A DNA stretch of 56,218 nucleotides from Bacillota bacterium (GTDB lineage: Bacteria; Bacillota; UBA4882; UBA10575). Made by a program: the position numbers and the translations under genes. Shown in pieces: positions 23,848 to 32,586 of this stretch; within the stretch, counting starts at the first letter, position 1; every line of letters starts with the position of its first letter. Under the pieces are notes generated by a model. The model searched no databases, was not told the DNA's origin, and worked only from the letters and a program-made list of their open reading frames with translations. The stretch lies in assembly GCA_012838955.1 (NCBI GenBank), contig DUOH01000020.1:1-56218 (forward strand), written 5' to 3'.

Positions 23848-24876
23848 ATGGCAATGAAGATCGACGTTTCCGGATTGAAAAAGTATTTGCTCCCGGCCGG
23901 TCTGGCTTTTTTGCTCCTGATCAACCTCTTTTTGGTTCTGGAGTTTTTTGGGGTTGAAGTGATTGACCGGTATGTAAAGGGTATTCTGATCTTAATGCAG
24001 ATCAATATAATTCTGGCGGTCAGTTTGAATTTGATTAATGGGGTAACCGGAATGCTCTCTCTGGGACATGCCGGGTTCATGGCGGTGGGCGCTTATGTCT
24101 CCGCCATCTTATCCATCTTTCTTTCCAAGTCCAATCTACCGGAGGTACTCCTCTTTCCTTTGGTCTTGTGCGCCGGTGGTCTGGCCGCCGCTTTCATCGG
24201 TATGTTAATAGGCGTTCCCACGCTCAGGTTGCGTGGGGATTACCTGGCCATCGCTACCCTGGGTTTTGGCGAAATCATCCGGGTGGTCATCTTGAACTTG
24301 GATATCACAAAGGGCGCCCGTGGTTTGCCCGGCATCCCAAACTACACTAATCTGTGGTGGGTGGAGCTCTTTATGGTCCTCTCCGTGCTGGTGATCTGGA
24401 ACATTATCAAATCCAACCATGGACGGGCTTTAGTCTCGATCCGAGAGAATGAGATCGCTGCTGAGGCCATGGGGGTGCATACCACTTACTATAAGGTCAG
24501 CGCTTTTGTGATCGGGGCGTTCTTCGCCGGTTTAGCCGGCGGCTTATTCGCCCATTATCTGGGGTATATCTCGCCCAAGTCCTTTGATTTTATGAAGTCC
24601 ATTGAAATTTTGTTAATGGTGGTGCTCGGCGGTTTAGGCAGTCTGACCGGTTCGGTGATTGCCGCTATTGTGTTAACGGGTCTGCCTGAGCTGTTACGCT
24701 TCTTACAATCTTATCGGATGGTGATTTACTCTTTAACCCTGGTCTTATTGATGCTCTATAGGCAAGAGGGACTCTTCGGCCGGGATGAAGCCAGCGCCGA
24801 ATTGTTGAGGAAATGGTTGACGCCACGAAAGAAAAACCACCCAGGAGGTGAGGCCGGTGAGCCTACTGAAAGTTGA
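23848..24876 (+). CDS. livM: Branched-chain amino acid ABC transporter permease LivM
   Basis: This 342-aa integral membrane protein with about nine or ten spans contains SLNLINGVTGMLSLGHAGFM, then LRGDYLAIATLGFGEIIR and the late LLMVVLGGLGSLTGSVIAA EAA-like loop, all standard for LivM. The C-terminus is polar (PRKKNHPGGEAGEP). A GTG (23845) and two ATGs (23848, 23854) are possible starts; I use 23848. It begins 3 nt after the livH stop and overlaps the livG start. Confidence 0.95.
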   Translation: MAMKIDVSGLKKYLLPAGLAFLLLINLFLVLEFFGVEVIDRYVKGILILMQINIILAVSLNLINGVTGMLSLGHAGFMAVGAYVSAILSIFLSKSNLPEVLLFPLVLCAGGLAAAFIGMLIGVPTLRLRGDYLAIATLGFGEIIRVVILNLDITKGARGLPGIPNYTNLWWVELFMVLSVLVIWNIIKSNHGRALVSIRENEIAAEAMGVHTTYYKVSAFVIGAFFAGLAGGLFAHYLGYISPKSFDFMKSIEILLMVVLGGLGSLTGSVIAAIVLTGLPELLRFLQSYRMVIYSLTLVLLMLYRQEGLFGRDEASAELLRKWLTPRKKNHPGGEAGEPTES

Positions 24877-25624
24877 GGAGATTTCCATCTCCTTCGGCGG
24901 CCTGCGGGCTGTCTCCAATTTCTCTTTAGACTTAGGAGCTCAGGAACTGGTAGGCTTAATCGGGCCGAACGGCGCGGGCAAGACTACGATCTTCAATATG
25001 TTGACCGGTGTCTATCATCCTGAAGCAGGGAATATTATGTTGAATGGCAGGTCCGTGACGGGCATGCCTCCGTATAAGATCAACCGGATGGGGATTGCCA
25101 GGACCTTTCAGAATATCCGGCTCTTTAACGACCTTTCCGTCCTGGACAATGTGAAGATCGCCTACCAATATCTGGGCGGTTATTCTTGGCGAGATGCGAT
25201 CTTCCGGAGTAAAAGGTATCGCCGGAAGGAAAAAGAGATTACCGAGTGGGCAATGGAGCTTTTGTCCATCTTCGGGCTGGCGGAGAATAGGAATGAGCTG
25301 GCCAGGAACCTGCCTTACGGCGCGCAGAGGCGTTTGGAGATCGCCCGGGCCTTGGCTGCCAAACCCAAGCTCCTGCTCTTGGATGAACCGGCGGCCGGTA
25401 TGAATCCCCAGGAGACTATGGACTTGATGAGCTTGGTGAAGAAAGTCCGAGCAGAATTCGACCTGACTATTCTCTTGATTGAACACGACATGAGTTTCGT
25501 GATGAATCTCTGTGAAAGAATTATCGTCTTAGATTATGGACAGACGATTGCCGAGGGAGCTCCCGACGAGATCAAGAGTAATCCCCGGGTGATCCAGGCC
25601 TATTTGGGGGGTGAAGTATCCTGA
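24857..25624 (+). CDS. livG: Branched-chain amino acid ABC transporter ATP-binding protein LivG
   Basis: This 255-aa ABC ATPase has Walker A GPNGAGKTT, the Q-loop in FQNIRLF, signature YGAQRRLEIARAL, Walker B LLLLDEPAAGMN and the H-loop in LLIEHDMSFVM. The insert between Walker A and the signature is characteristic of LivG. The GTG start at 24857 is 7 nt after AGGAGGTG and lies inside the end of livM, implying coupled translation. With LivF it drives uptake. Confidence 0.95.
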   Translation: MSLLKVEEISISFGGLRAVSNFSLDLGAQELVGLIGPNGAGKTTIFNMLTGVYHPEAGNIMLNGRSVTGMPPYKINRMGIARTFQNIRLFNDLSVLDNVKIAYQYLGGYSWRDAIFRSKRYRRKEKEITEWAMELLSIFGLAENRNELARNLPYGAQRRLEIARALAAKPKLLLLDEPAAGMNPQETMDLMSLVKKVRAEFDLTILLIEHDMSFVMNLCERIIVLDYGQTIAEGAPDEIKSNPRVIQAYLGGEVS

Positions 25625-26328
25625 TGCTTGAGATCAAAGAGATGCGTGTGGCTTATGGCGCGATTAAGGCTTTGAAAGGGATCTCCTTCTCTGTGAACGC
25701 CGGAGAGATCGTCACTCTGATCGGAGCGAATGGCGCGGGAAAATCCACAACCTTGAAGACTATCTCCGGTCTGCTGCGCCCGCAGTCCGGTTCGATCATT
25801 TTTGAAGGAAGGGAGATCTCCACGGCGCCTTCATATGAGATCGTATCCTTGGGAATCTCCCAGGTTCCCGAGGGGCGGCGGATCTTTCCCCGCCAGTCCG
25901 TACTGGAAAACCTGGAACTCGGAGCTTATCAACGTAAGGATTATAAAGGAATTAAAGAAGATATACAGCAGGTCTTTTCTTACTTCCCTCGTTTGGCTGA
26001 ACGCCAAAATCAGCTGGCCGGTACTCTCTCCGGCGGCGAACAGCAGATGCTGGCCATCGGCAGAGGCTTGATGAGTAGGCCAAAACTGATGCTCCTTGAT
26101 GAACCGTCAATGGGATTGGCTCCTTTGTTGGTCCAAGATATCTTTAGGATTATTAAAGAGATCAATGCCAACGGCGCCACCATTCTCTTGGTGGAGCAGA
26201 ATGCCAATATGGCGTTGTCCATCGCGAAAAAAGCCTATGTACTGGAGACCGGAAAGATCGTGCTCTCCGGTTCGGCTGAGGAGCTTTCCCGGAACGAGCA
26301 GGTGCGGAAGGCTTATTTAGGAGGATAA
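25624..26328 (+). CDS. livF: Branched-chain amino acid ABC transporter ATP-binding protein LivF
   Basis: This is a 234-aa ABC ATPase: Walker A GANGAGKST, Q-loop near SQVPEGRRIF (a LivF hallmark), signature LSGGEQQMLAIGRGLM, Walker B LMLLDEPSMGLAP and VEQNANMAL. Its ATG shares the TGATG overlap with the livG stop. It is followed 12 nt later by the CBS-ACT gene. It forms the second nucleotide-binding half of the importer. Confidence 0.96.
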   Translation: MLEIKEMRVAYGAIKALKGISFSVNAGEIVTLIGANGAGKSTTLKTISGLLRPQSGSIIFEGREISTAPSYEIVSLGISQVPEGRRIFPRQSVLENLELGAYQRKDYKGIKEDIQQVFSYFPRLAERQNQLAGTLSGGEQQMLAIGRGLMSRPKLMLLDEPSMGLAPLLVQDIFRIIKEINANGATILLVEQNANMALSIAKKAYVLETGKIVLSGSAEELSRNEQVRKAYLGG

Positions 26329-26340
26329 GGAGGAAGAAAG

Positions 26341-27009
26341 ATGCTGGTAAAAAACAGAATGTCAACACAACTCTTGACTGTGAAAGAAGACACTCCGGTG
26401 TTGGAAGCAACTGAACTAATGCGCAAAAACGGTGTTCGCCGTCTGCCGGTGGTGAAGGGAGAAAAGGTAGTGGGGATTGTCACCGAAGATGATCTGTTGC
26501 GCGTCTCTCCTTCCACTGCTACTTCTTTAAGTGTTTTTGAAGTGAACTACTTATTATCAAAGCTTACAGTGAAAGACGCCATGACCAAAGAAGTGATCTT
26601 GATCGATCCCGATGCTACCTTGGAAGAGGCAGCCTTGATTATGCGGGAGAAGCATGTCGGGGCTTTACCTGTAGTAAAAGGCGGGAGACTGGTGGGCATT
26701 ATTACGGAGAGTAACATCTTTGACGCCTTTATTGAGTTGATGGGGTTAAAAGAGACCGGCGCCAGGGTGACCATTGCTACTGAGGATCGTATCGGGGTGC
26801 TGGCTGAGGTCACCGAGATTATTAAGTCGTTTGGGGTGAATATTATCAGTATGGCCGCGATGCATAGACCGGACGACTTGCCGGAGAGCGTCAAAGGTGA
26901 AGTGGTGCTCCGGCTCGATACGAAAGATCCCGGGCAATTGCTGAACGAGCTTGAAAAGCGAGGTTATAAAGTGACGCATGTCGCGCAGATGACTGCGGTA
27001 AACGCGTAG
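26341..27009 (+). CDS. CBS-CBS-ACT sensor protein (AcuB-like)
   Basis: This 222-aa cytoplasmic protein carries two CBS repeats (about residues 5-60 and 76-130) followed by an ACT domain (about 140-215, with TEDRIGVLAEVTEI). CBS pairs bind adenine nucleotides and ACT domains bind amino acids, so it can read both energy state and an amino acid. It belongs to the liv operon, with only 12 nt after livF and AGGAGG before the ATG. A role in controlling the transporter or amino acid catabolism is inferred from position. The target protein is unknown. Confidence 0.85.
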   Translation: MLVKNRMSTQLLTVKEDTPVLEATELMRKNGVRRLPVVKGEKVVGIVTEDDLLRVSPSTATSLSVFEVNYLLSKLTVKDAMTKEVILIDPDATLEEAALIMREKHVGALPVVKGGRLVGIITESNIFDAFIELMGLKETGARVTIATEDRIGVLAEVTEIIKSFGVNIISMAAMHRPDDLPESVKGEVVLRLDTKDPGQLLNELEKRGYKVTHVAQMTAVNA

Positions 27010-27029
27010 GAAATGTTCTAGGTTTGTGC

Positions 27030-27067
27030 TTGACAGAGGTTACCGCCGTTTGTATTATTGCAATAAT
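27030..27067 (+). promoter_or_regulatory. Internal promoter for the second livK with palindromic operator
   Basis: TTGACA (27030-27035), 17 nt, TATTAT (27053-27058). A 14-nt perfect palindrome ATTATTG-CAATAAT (27054-27067) overlaps the -10 and start point, fitting a repressor site. Further stem-loops are at about 27075-27095 and 27112-27132. Confidence 0.65.
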
Positions 27068-27152
27068 TCTATTGGTCGGCGGATTCTTTGCCGACATAGA
27101 TTGGGCAAAAAGAAGCTTCTGAAAGAAGCTTCCGAATGAGGAGGGGGTTTAA

Positions 27153-28295
27153 ATGCGGAGGATCCAGCGTTATTCCTTGATCTTACTCTGTTTCCTGATT
27201 CTTCTGTTTGCGTTCTCCGGATGCGGACGGAAGGAACAAGAGGTGAAGATCGGAATTATGGTTCCCTTATCCGGACAGCTGGCCGTGTACGGGGAAGGAG
27301 TCCGGGACGGCGCTATTTTAGCTTTTGATAAGGTCAATGCCGCCGGGGGTATTGACGGAAAACGGATCGTACCGATCGTGGTGGACAATAAGGCGGATGG
27401 GGCGGAGACAGCCAATGCTTTAAATAAACTGATTACCAAGGATAAAGTGGTGGCTGTAGTCGGTCCGGTGATTAGCGCCACCGCCAATGTGGCCGGCCCG
27501 ATTGCGGTTCGGGAAGGGATTCCTTTGATTACTCCAACCGCGACCGCCATTGAAGTGACTGAAGTCGGCGAGTATGTCTCCCGCACCTGTTTTTTAGATG
27601 ATTTTCAAGGCAGTGTGATGGCGAGATTTGCCGTAGAGAACTTACAGGCGAGGAAGGCCGCGGTCATCTTTGATCTGGCCAATGATTACAGTATCGGGTT
27701 GAAGAATGTGTTTGCCAAAACCTTTGCTGAGTACGGAGGAGAGGTGGTGGAGATCGTCTCCTACACCACCGGGGATTCGGACTTTAACGCGCAGTTGACC
27801 AAGATCAAAGCGGCCAATCCCGATGTGATTTATCTGCCCGCTTACTACTCAGATGACGTGCTCTTCTTGCGTCAAGCCAAGAATCTTGGGATCACCGCCA
27901 CCTTTATGGGAGCCGACGGCTGGGACGCGCAAGAGTTGATTGACGGGGCAAAGGAAGATGCGGAGGGTGTTTATTTCACCACGCACTACACTCCGACCGA
28001 CCCTGCTGAGATCGTACAGAATTTCTTACGGGATTATCAGGGAAAATATAATAAATTCCCCATCGTTCTGGCGGCTTTAGGCTATGATGCGGCCGCTTTG
28101 TTGGCCGAGGCTATTGACCGGGCGGATAGTCTGGATCCTAAGGATATTAAGGAGGCGATCAATAGCACCGTAGATTTTCACGGTGTGACCGGTACGATTA
28201 CTCTGGATGAAAACAGAAATCCGGTCAAAGAAATCACGATTGCCACTGTAAAGAATGGCCGGTTTGAGCTGGTGACTAAACTGCGTCCGGAATAA
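27153..28295 (+). CDS. livK: Branched-chain amino acid ABC transporter, substrate-binding lipoprotein 2
   Basis: This is a 380-aa paralog of the protein at 21659. The signal peptide ends FAFSGC, a lipobox. The mature domain opens VKIGIMVPLSGQLAVYGEG and follows the same order (VGPVISATAN, PTATAIEVT, AQELIDG, TTHYTP). The two paralogs agree closely along their length, with differences in the likely ligand pocket, so they may prefer different amino acids. It has its own promoter at 27030-27058 and its own terminator, so it can be expressed apart from the main operon. GGAGG precedes the ATG. Confidence 0.9.
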   Translation: MRRIQRYSLILLCFLILLFAFSGCGRKEQEVKIGIMVPLSGQLAVYGEGVRDGAILAFDKVNAAGGIDGKRIVPIVVDNKADGAETANALNKLITKDKVVAVVGPVISATANVAGPIAVREGIPLITPTATAIEVTEVGEYVSRTCFLDDFQGSVMARFAVENLQARKAAVIFDLANDYSIGLKNVFAKTFAEYGGEVVEIVSYTTGDSDFNAQLTKIKAANPDVIYLPAYYSDDVLFLRQAKNLGITATFMGADGWDAQELIDGAKEDAEGVYFTTHYTPTDPAEIVQNFLRDYQGKYNKFPIVLAALGYDAAALLAEAIDRADSLDPKDIKEAINSTVDFHGVTGTITLDENRNPVKEITIATVKNGRFELVTKLRPE

Positions 28296-28311
28296 AAATC
28301 GTGTAGATCAG

Positions 28312-28335
28312 ACCCACGCTTAGCGTGGGTTTTTT
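28312..28335 (+). terminator. Terminator of the liv region
   Basis: ACCCACGC-tta-GCGTGGGT (28312-28330) followed by a T-run. Confidence 0.9.
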
Positions 28336-28649
28336 CATGCAATCATTTATTTCTGCGATAAGGGAGGAATACCTTCCGGCCCAGAAAATCCCTTTCTTTT
28401 GTGGCGCAAGAAAAGAGGAAAGAGATATTTTGCAAGAGAATACTTATATTACCTGATCTGAGGCGGAAGCGCCCCGCGCATTGGTATCCGGCGCACCTTT
28501 GCCTGTATGAATGCATATATTACTTTAGCGCCCGGCGGAAGGAGTGGCACTGTAGCGGTTAAGGCGGACATAAGTAAGGATGTTCAGTATTACCCGTCTG
28601 CTTCCAGGCGCAAAAGAAGTGTGAATAGACCAGCAGGAGGAGTCTGTAG
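28336..28649. other. Intergenic region, no gene seen
   Basis: No ORF with a ribosome site and no clear hairpin terminator or promoter was found. The right end carries the AGGAGG of the next gene. Confidence 0.4.
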
Positions 28650-29975
28650 ATGAGGAATACCATAAGTAGATTTGTAATCCAAATTATCTTGGTCAGTTTC
28701 CTTTTTTTTCTAACCAGCACTCAGTCGTATAGGATCAGATCATTCTTGTTTCCAACGAAAACTCCTCAACAAAGCGGTTATGGATTGAAGATGATCACCT
28801 ATGAATCCGGCCTCAATTCGGATCTGCGGGCTATTGACATTGCGCAGTTGGAGGCGGCCGCTTCCAACCGGATCAAACCAATTCCGCAACCGGAAAATAT
28901 CTGGGCTGTCTATTCCACCGGTTGGGCGGCGGGCCATCCGAGATTATTCAATGAGTTACTACGGTTTATTGATGAAACTTGTATCAATTCGCTGGTGGTT
29001 GACGTCAAAGATGACAGCGGGGCCGTGAGTTATTATTCGGAGGTGCCCTTGGCGCAGGCGATTGGCGCCTGGCGCCCTAAAATGGATCCCCAGCGGATTT
29101 TACGGGTTTTAAAGGAGCACGGAGTCTACCCCATCGCCCGGGTGGTGGTGTTTAAGGATCCAATCTTGGCGAAGAAACGTCCGGAACTGGCGGTAAAAAA
29201 TAAAAACGGGGAAGTGTGGCGTGATCATAAGGGGTTGGCCTGGGTAGATCCGAATAGTAAGGAAGTATGGGATTATAATATTCAAATTGCCAAAGAAGCG
29301 ATTGAAATGGGTTTTCCGGAGGTGCAGTTTGATTATGTCCGTTATGCCAGTGACGGGCCGGTTAATGAGTGTGTTTATCCCTTTACTCAAGACTTGGACA
29401 AGGCGCAGGTGATCCAAGATTTTCTGGAGTATGCCAGGGAAGAGCTTGAGGCGACTGGGGCGGTTCTGTCGGTGGACGTTTTTGGTCTGGTCTGTTCGAA
29501 CCAGGGTGATTTAGGGATTGGGCAAAACTTGGAGAAGATAGCTGATGCTGTTGGAGTATTATCTCCCATGGTCTATCCCTCCCATTACTACAAGGGGACT
29601 TATGGGATTAAGAATCCCGACACCGAACCCTATCTTACAGTTTATAAGAGCCTGCTCGACGCGCAAAAGAGACTCAAGGATGCACAGGTGGAGATTCGCC
29701 CGTGGCTGCAGGATTTTTCTTTGGCCAGTAAGTATGGGCGGGCTGAGATCTTGGCTCAGATTAGGGCGGCCAGAGACGCGGGGGTGCAGAATTGGCTCTT
29801 TTGGAATCCGAGTTGCCGGTATAATAGCGCCAACTATCCGGGGAGAGATTTTTTCTATCAGGACCCTCCACCCCTTGGTCGGCCTGACTCCATCGTGGAG
29901 AGGACGAGTCAGGAGAGTGGAGAGGCAAGACCGGCGGCGGAATTGAGGGAAGAGGGACACGATTTTCAAAGTTAA
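28650..29975 (+). CDS. Putative glycoside hydrolase (DUF4015)
   Basis: This 441-aa protein starts with a single membrane span or uncleaved signal (about residues 7-25) and then a DUF4015 domain, a TIM-barrel relative of GH families. Stretches include AVYSTGWAAGHPRLF, VVDVKDDSGAVSYYSE, GVYPIARVVVFKDPILAK, VQFDYVRYASDG, VDVFGLVC and LSPMVYPSHY. These Asp-rich strand ends are the family's presumed active site. The domain occupies about residues 85-395 and the tail is polar. Substrate is unknown; spore or cell-wall polysaccharide is a reasonable guess. ATG follows AGGAGGAG. Confidence 0.85.
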   Translation: MRNTISRFVIQIILVSFLFFLTSTQSYRIRSFLFPTKTPQQSGYGLKMITYESGLNSDLRAIDIAQLEAAASNRIKPIPQPENIWAVYSTGWAAGHPRLFNELLRFIDETCINSLVVDVKDDSGAVSYYSEVPLAQAIGAWRPKMDPQRILRVLKEHGVYPIARVVVFKDPILAKKRPELAVKNKNGEVWRDHKGLAWVDPNSKEVWDYNIQIAKEAIEMGFPEVQFDYVRYASDGPVNECVYPFTQDLDKAQVIQDFLEYAREELEATGAVLSVDVFGLVCSNQGDLGIGQNLEKIADAVGVLSPMVYPSHYYKGTYGIKNPDTEPYLTVYKSLLDAQKRLKDAQVEIRPWLQDFSLASKYGRAEILAQIRAARDAGVQNWLFWNPSCRYNSANYPGRDFFYQDPPPLGRPDSIVERTSQESGEARPAAELREEGHDFQS

Positions 29976-30118
29976 TCCACCCCTGGCGCGCTGGAATTTA
30001 AGAAGGATCTTTACTTCCGGGGCAGGAATTTAATATTTATAATCTAATATCTATTATGAAGCGTTGTACGTATGCGAATAGGTACAAACGATTACCAGAG
30101 GAAAGGTGTGGTATTAAC

Positions 30119-30757
30119 TTGAGCCAAAACGAGCAGTTAACGACGGAATTTATGAAGATGGGAGAAGAAGTAAAGAACATTGTAAAACGTTCTCTTAACG
30201 CTTTGGTTAAAAAGGATGCTCAAGAAGCGCTGGATATTATCTCGTACGATGATATTATTGACAATCAATTGATTGTGGTTGAAGACAAGGCCACCCAGAT
30301 TCTGGCCGACCGTAATCCAACAGGACAGGAGCTTCGGAGATGTCTATCGATGTTGAAGATCGCCATCAGCTTGGAACGCATCGCCGATTTGGCCACGAAC
30401 ATCGCAGAGCGTACCTTGGAGATGAAGAATGAAGAGTTCATTAAGCCGTTGATCCATATTCCGAAACTGGCGGAGCTCGCCGTGAATATGCTGGATGTAT
30501 CGTTAAAGGCTTATGTGGAGAATAACCCGGACTTGGCGGAAGCCGTCTGCAAAAAGGATGAAGAAGCGGATAACCTGTACGATGAGTTGTATCAGGAATT
30601 GATGGGCATTATGACAAAAGCGGAAGAGCTGAGCTTCACCAGGCAAGCCATCCTGCTCTTGTTGATCGGCGGTTATTTCGAGCGGATCGCCGATTACGCC
30701 ACGAATATCGGGGAAGAAGCCATCCTGATTAACACCGGTAAACGCGTGAAGTTTTAG
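30119..30757 (+). CDS. phoU: PhoU-type phosphate transport regulator
   Basis: This 212-aa helical protein has two PhoU repeats, each carrying the metal-binding E-R-I-A-D motif: LERIADLATNIAE and FERIADYATNIGEE. The PhoU fold regulates phosphate uptake by working on PstSCAB and PhoR, or on Na/Pi carriers. No pst or pho genes are adjacent. I prefer the TTG at 30119 (10 nt after AAGGTG) over the ATG at 30056, because a TATAAT at 30038-30043 would put the transcript start almost on that ATG. The related protein at 44659 has a PhoU-like tail of its own. Confidence 0.88.
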   Translation: MSQNEQLTTEFMKMGEEVKNIVKRSLNALVKKDAQEALDIISYDDIIDNQLIVVEDKATQILADRNPTGQELRRCLSMLKIAISLERIADLATNIAERTLEMKNEEFIKPLIHIPKLAELAVNMLDVSLKAYVENNPDLAEAVCKKDEEADNLYDELYQELMGIMTKAEELSFTRQAILLLLIGGYFERIADYATNIGEEAILINTGKRVKF

Positions 30758-30819
30758 GCTTCACTGATGCGCCGTTCCGGAGTGGGGTTATGTGCAATCA
30801 GGTATCGAGTCTGAAGTAT

Positions 30820-30880
30820 AATGGCCATGAGGATGTATGGGATAAACGATCTATTCCATGACATTTATGGCCATTTTTTT
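30820..30880 (+). terminator. Terminator-like inverted repeat after phoU
   Basis: The arms aatggccat (30820-30828) and atggccatt (30867-30875), with inner partly paired sequence, are followed by T5. The distance between arms is long. Confidence 0.5.
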
Positions 30881-30928
30881 CATTTGGTTTGGGTTGGAAG
30901 AATACACCCAACGCCGGTTTGCGGATAA

Positions 30929-30957
30929 TTGACAATCTGCGCGAAGACTGGTAAAGT
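30929..30957 (+). promoter_or_regulatory. Promoter of the Skp-like gene
   Basis: TTGACA (30929-30934), 17 nt, TAAAGT (30952-30957), about 95 nt before the start. Confidence 0.7.
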
Positions 30958-31054
30958 TAGTGATCTAAAGGTAACTAAATATTTTGGCAGGAAATCTGAG
31001 AGATGTACCGAAAAAATAATAAGATAACGCATAAAAAATATGGGGCGGTTGAAA

Positions 31055-31642
31055 ATGAAGAAAAACCTATTTATCCTGATTATGCTCCTTTCTCTTTTAG
31101 TATCATGCGTGGTTTACGGAGCGGGCTTTGGTTCCGACTCAAAATTTGCGGTGATTGACTTGAATCAGATAAAACAAGAATCCCTTGCCTATCAAAGGCT
31201 GGAAGAGGATGTCAGAAAACTCGGAGAGGAACTGGAAGAGTATAAGGGTGAGATCTTAACCGTGCACACCAGGAAAGTAAGGGAACTGACTGCCGAGTAT
31301 GAAGCCGCAGTAGCCGGTAAGAGCGGGGATGAGGCTGAGCGGTTGCGGAAGGATTATCAGAAAAAAGTGCAGGAACTGGCGGAAGAAGCCCAGAAAAAAA
31401 TGGATACAAAGCAAAGGGAGTTAGAGTTGATCCAGGAAGAGAAGAATCTGGCGTTTAATGAAAAATTAGATGCCGCTGTTTTGAGGATGGTAAATAGATG
31501 GAATTTATCATGTGTGCTGCATAAGGGCGGAGTAACGGTTGGCGGCAGGGATATTACCAAGACGGTGATGAAGCGGATTGATAAGGAGTATAAGCCTTCT
31601 TTCTGGAGCAGGATCTTTGGGAGAAAATCTTCTGTTAATTAG
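31055..31642 (+). CDS. Skp/OmpH-family periplasmic chaperone-like protein
   Basis: This 195-aa exported protein has a signal peptide with a possible lipobox (SLLVSC). The mature part starts KFAVIDLNQI, the classic OmpH beginning, followed by a long charged coiled coil (about residues 45-130: KLGEELEEYKGEI..., KKVQELAEEAQKKMDTKQRELELI) and a short beta-rich end (CVLHKGGVTVGGRDIT). Skp holds unfolded outer-membrane proteins in the periplasm of diderm cells. Position and length match. No BamA or lipid A genes are in view. The ATG at 31055 is preceded by GGGGCGG. Several Bacillota with outer membranes carry such genes, but the fold also occurs in other exported proteins. Confidence 0.75.
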   Translation: MKKNLFILIMLLSLLVSCVVYGAGFGSDSKFAVIDLNQIKQESLAYQRLEEDVRKLGEELEEYKGEILTVHTRKVRELTAEYEAAVAGKSGDEAERLRKDYQKKVQELAEEAQKKMDTKQRELELIQEEKNLAFNEKLDAAVLRMVNRWNLSCVLHKGGVTVGGRDITKTVMKRIDKEYKPSFWSRIFGRKSSVN

Positions 31643-31717
31643 TTAATGTGCGTACCGTGGTTTGAAGCAAGGCCGGTGACGTACAGTAGTGACCAGTGAC
31701 CAAAGGGGATGGATGGA

Positions 31718-32578
31718 ATGGCAAAAAGATGCGCAACGGAGGCGAAGTCAACCCGGAAGGAGAGAAATGTCTTGATCACCGGCGCCTCTTCCGGGATTGG
31801 CGCCGCCATAGCGGAATGTTTGGCTGATCAAGGATTCCGGGTCTGGGGAACCACACGGAGCCTGGCTAAAGTGGCGGATTTACCAAAATCGTTCTCTGAG
31901 AAGGTGTCCTTTATCGAACTTGATGTCACGGATGAACAGTCTGTGGCAAAAGGAGTGGCGGACTGTTTGAAACAGGCCGGTAAGATCGACATCTTAATCA
32001 ATAACGCCGGATACGGAGTATTCGGTTCTGTGGAAGAGTTTCCGGTGGAAAAAGCCGTGACTTTATTTGAAACCAATTACTTCGGGGCTCTCCGCATGAT
32101 TCAGGCGGTCTTGCCTCAGATGCGGGCTTCTGGTGAGGGGTTAATCATCAACATTACTTCTTTGGCGGGAAAGTTTGTGATTCCCTTTCAAGTTCATTAT
32201 TCCGCCTCCAAGTACGCGCTGGAGGCTTTAACTGAGGGCTTGCGACAGGAGTTAAGGCCTTTTGGGGTGAAGGTGGTGGCGGTGGCGCCCGGTGATATTA
32301 AGACAAACTTCAATAAGATGACGGACTTCGGCTGTAGAGCCGATTCCCCTTATCAGCGGTGGGCAGACGTTTGTTGGCGGGTGATTGAGGAAAACTTGGA
32401 GAAATCGCCGCCTCCGGAGGTGATCGCCAGGAAGGTCTGGCAGATTGTGCGAAAGAAGAATCCCCGCGGCTCTCATCCGGCTGGTGACTTTATCTCCACC
32501 AAACTGCCGTTCATTAACAGATTCCTACCTGCGAGCTTACGGGAGAAGTTGACCAGGATGTTTTATGGCATTAACTGA
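31718..32578 (+). CDS. Short-chain dehydrogenase/reductase
   Basis: This 286-aa classical SDR has the Rossmann motif TGASSGIG (residues 21-28), NNAGYG (95-100), the catalytic S148, Y161 and K165 (YSASK), and a later PGDIKTNF loop. It uses NAD(P)(H) on an unknown alcohol or keto substrate. The C-terminal 30 residues (FINRFLPASLREKLTRMFYG) are amphipathic or membrane-facing, as in retinol- or sterol-dehydrogenase-like members. ATG at 31718 is about 9 nt after AAAGGGG. No operon partner. Confidence 0.92.
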   Translation: MAKRCATEAKSTRKERNVLITGASSGIGAAIAECLADQGFRVWGTTRSLAKVADLPKSFSEKVSFIELDVTDEQSVAKGVADCLKQAGKIDILINNAGYGVFGSVEEFPVEKAVTLFETNYFGALRMIQAVLPQMRASGEGLIINITSLAGKFVIPFQVHYSASKYALEALTEGLRQELRPFGVKVVAVAPGDIKTNFNKMTDFGCRADSPYQRWADVCWRVIEENLEKSPPPEVIARKVWQIVRKKNPRGSHPAGDFISTKLPFINRFLPASLREKLTRMFYGIN

Positions 32579-32586
32579 CCGGACAG

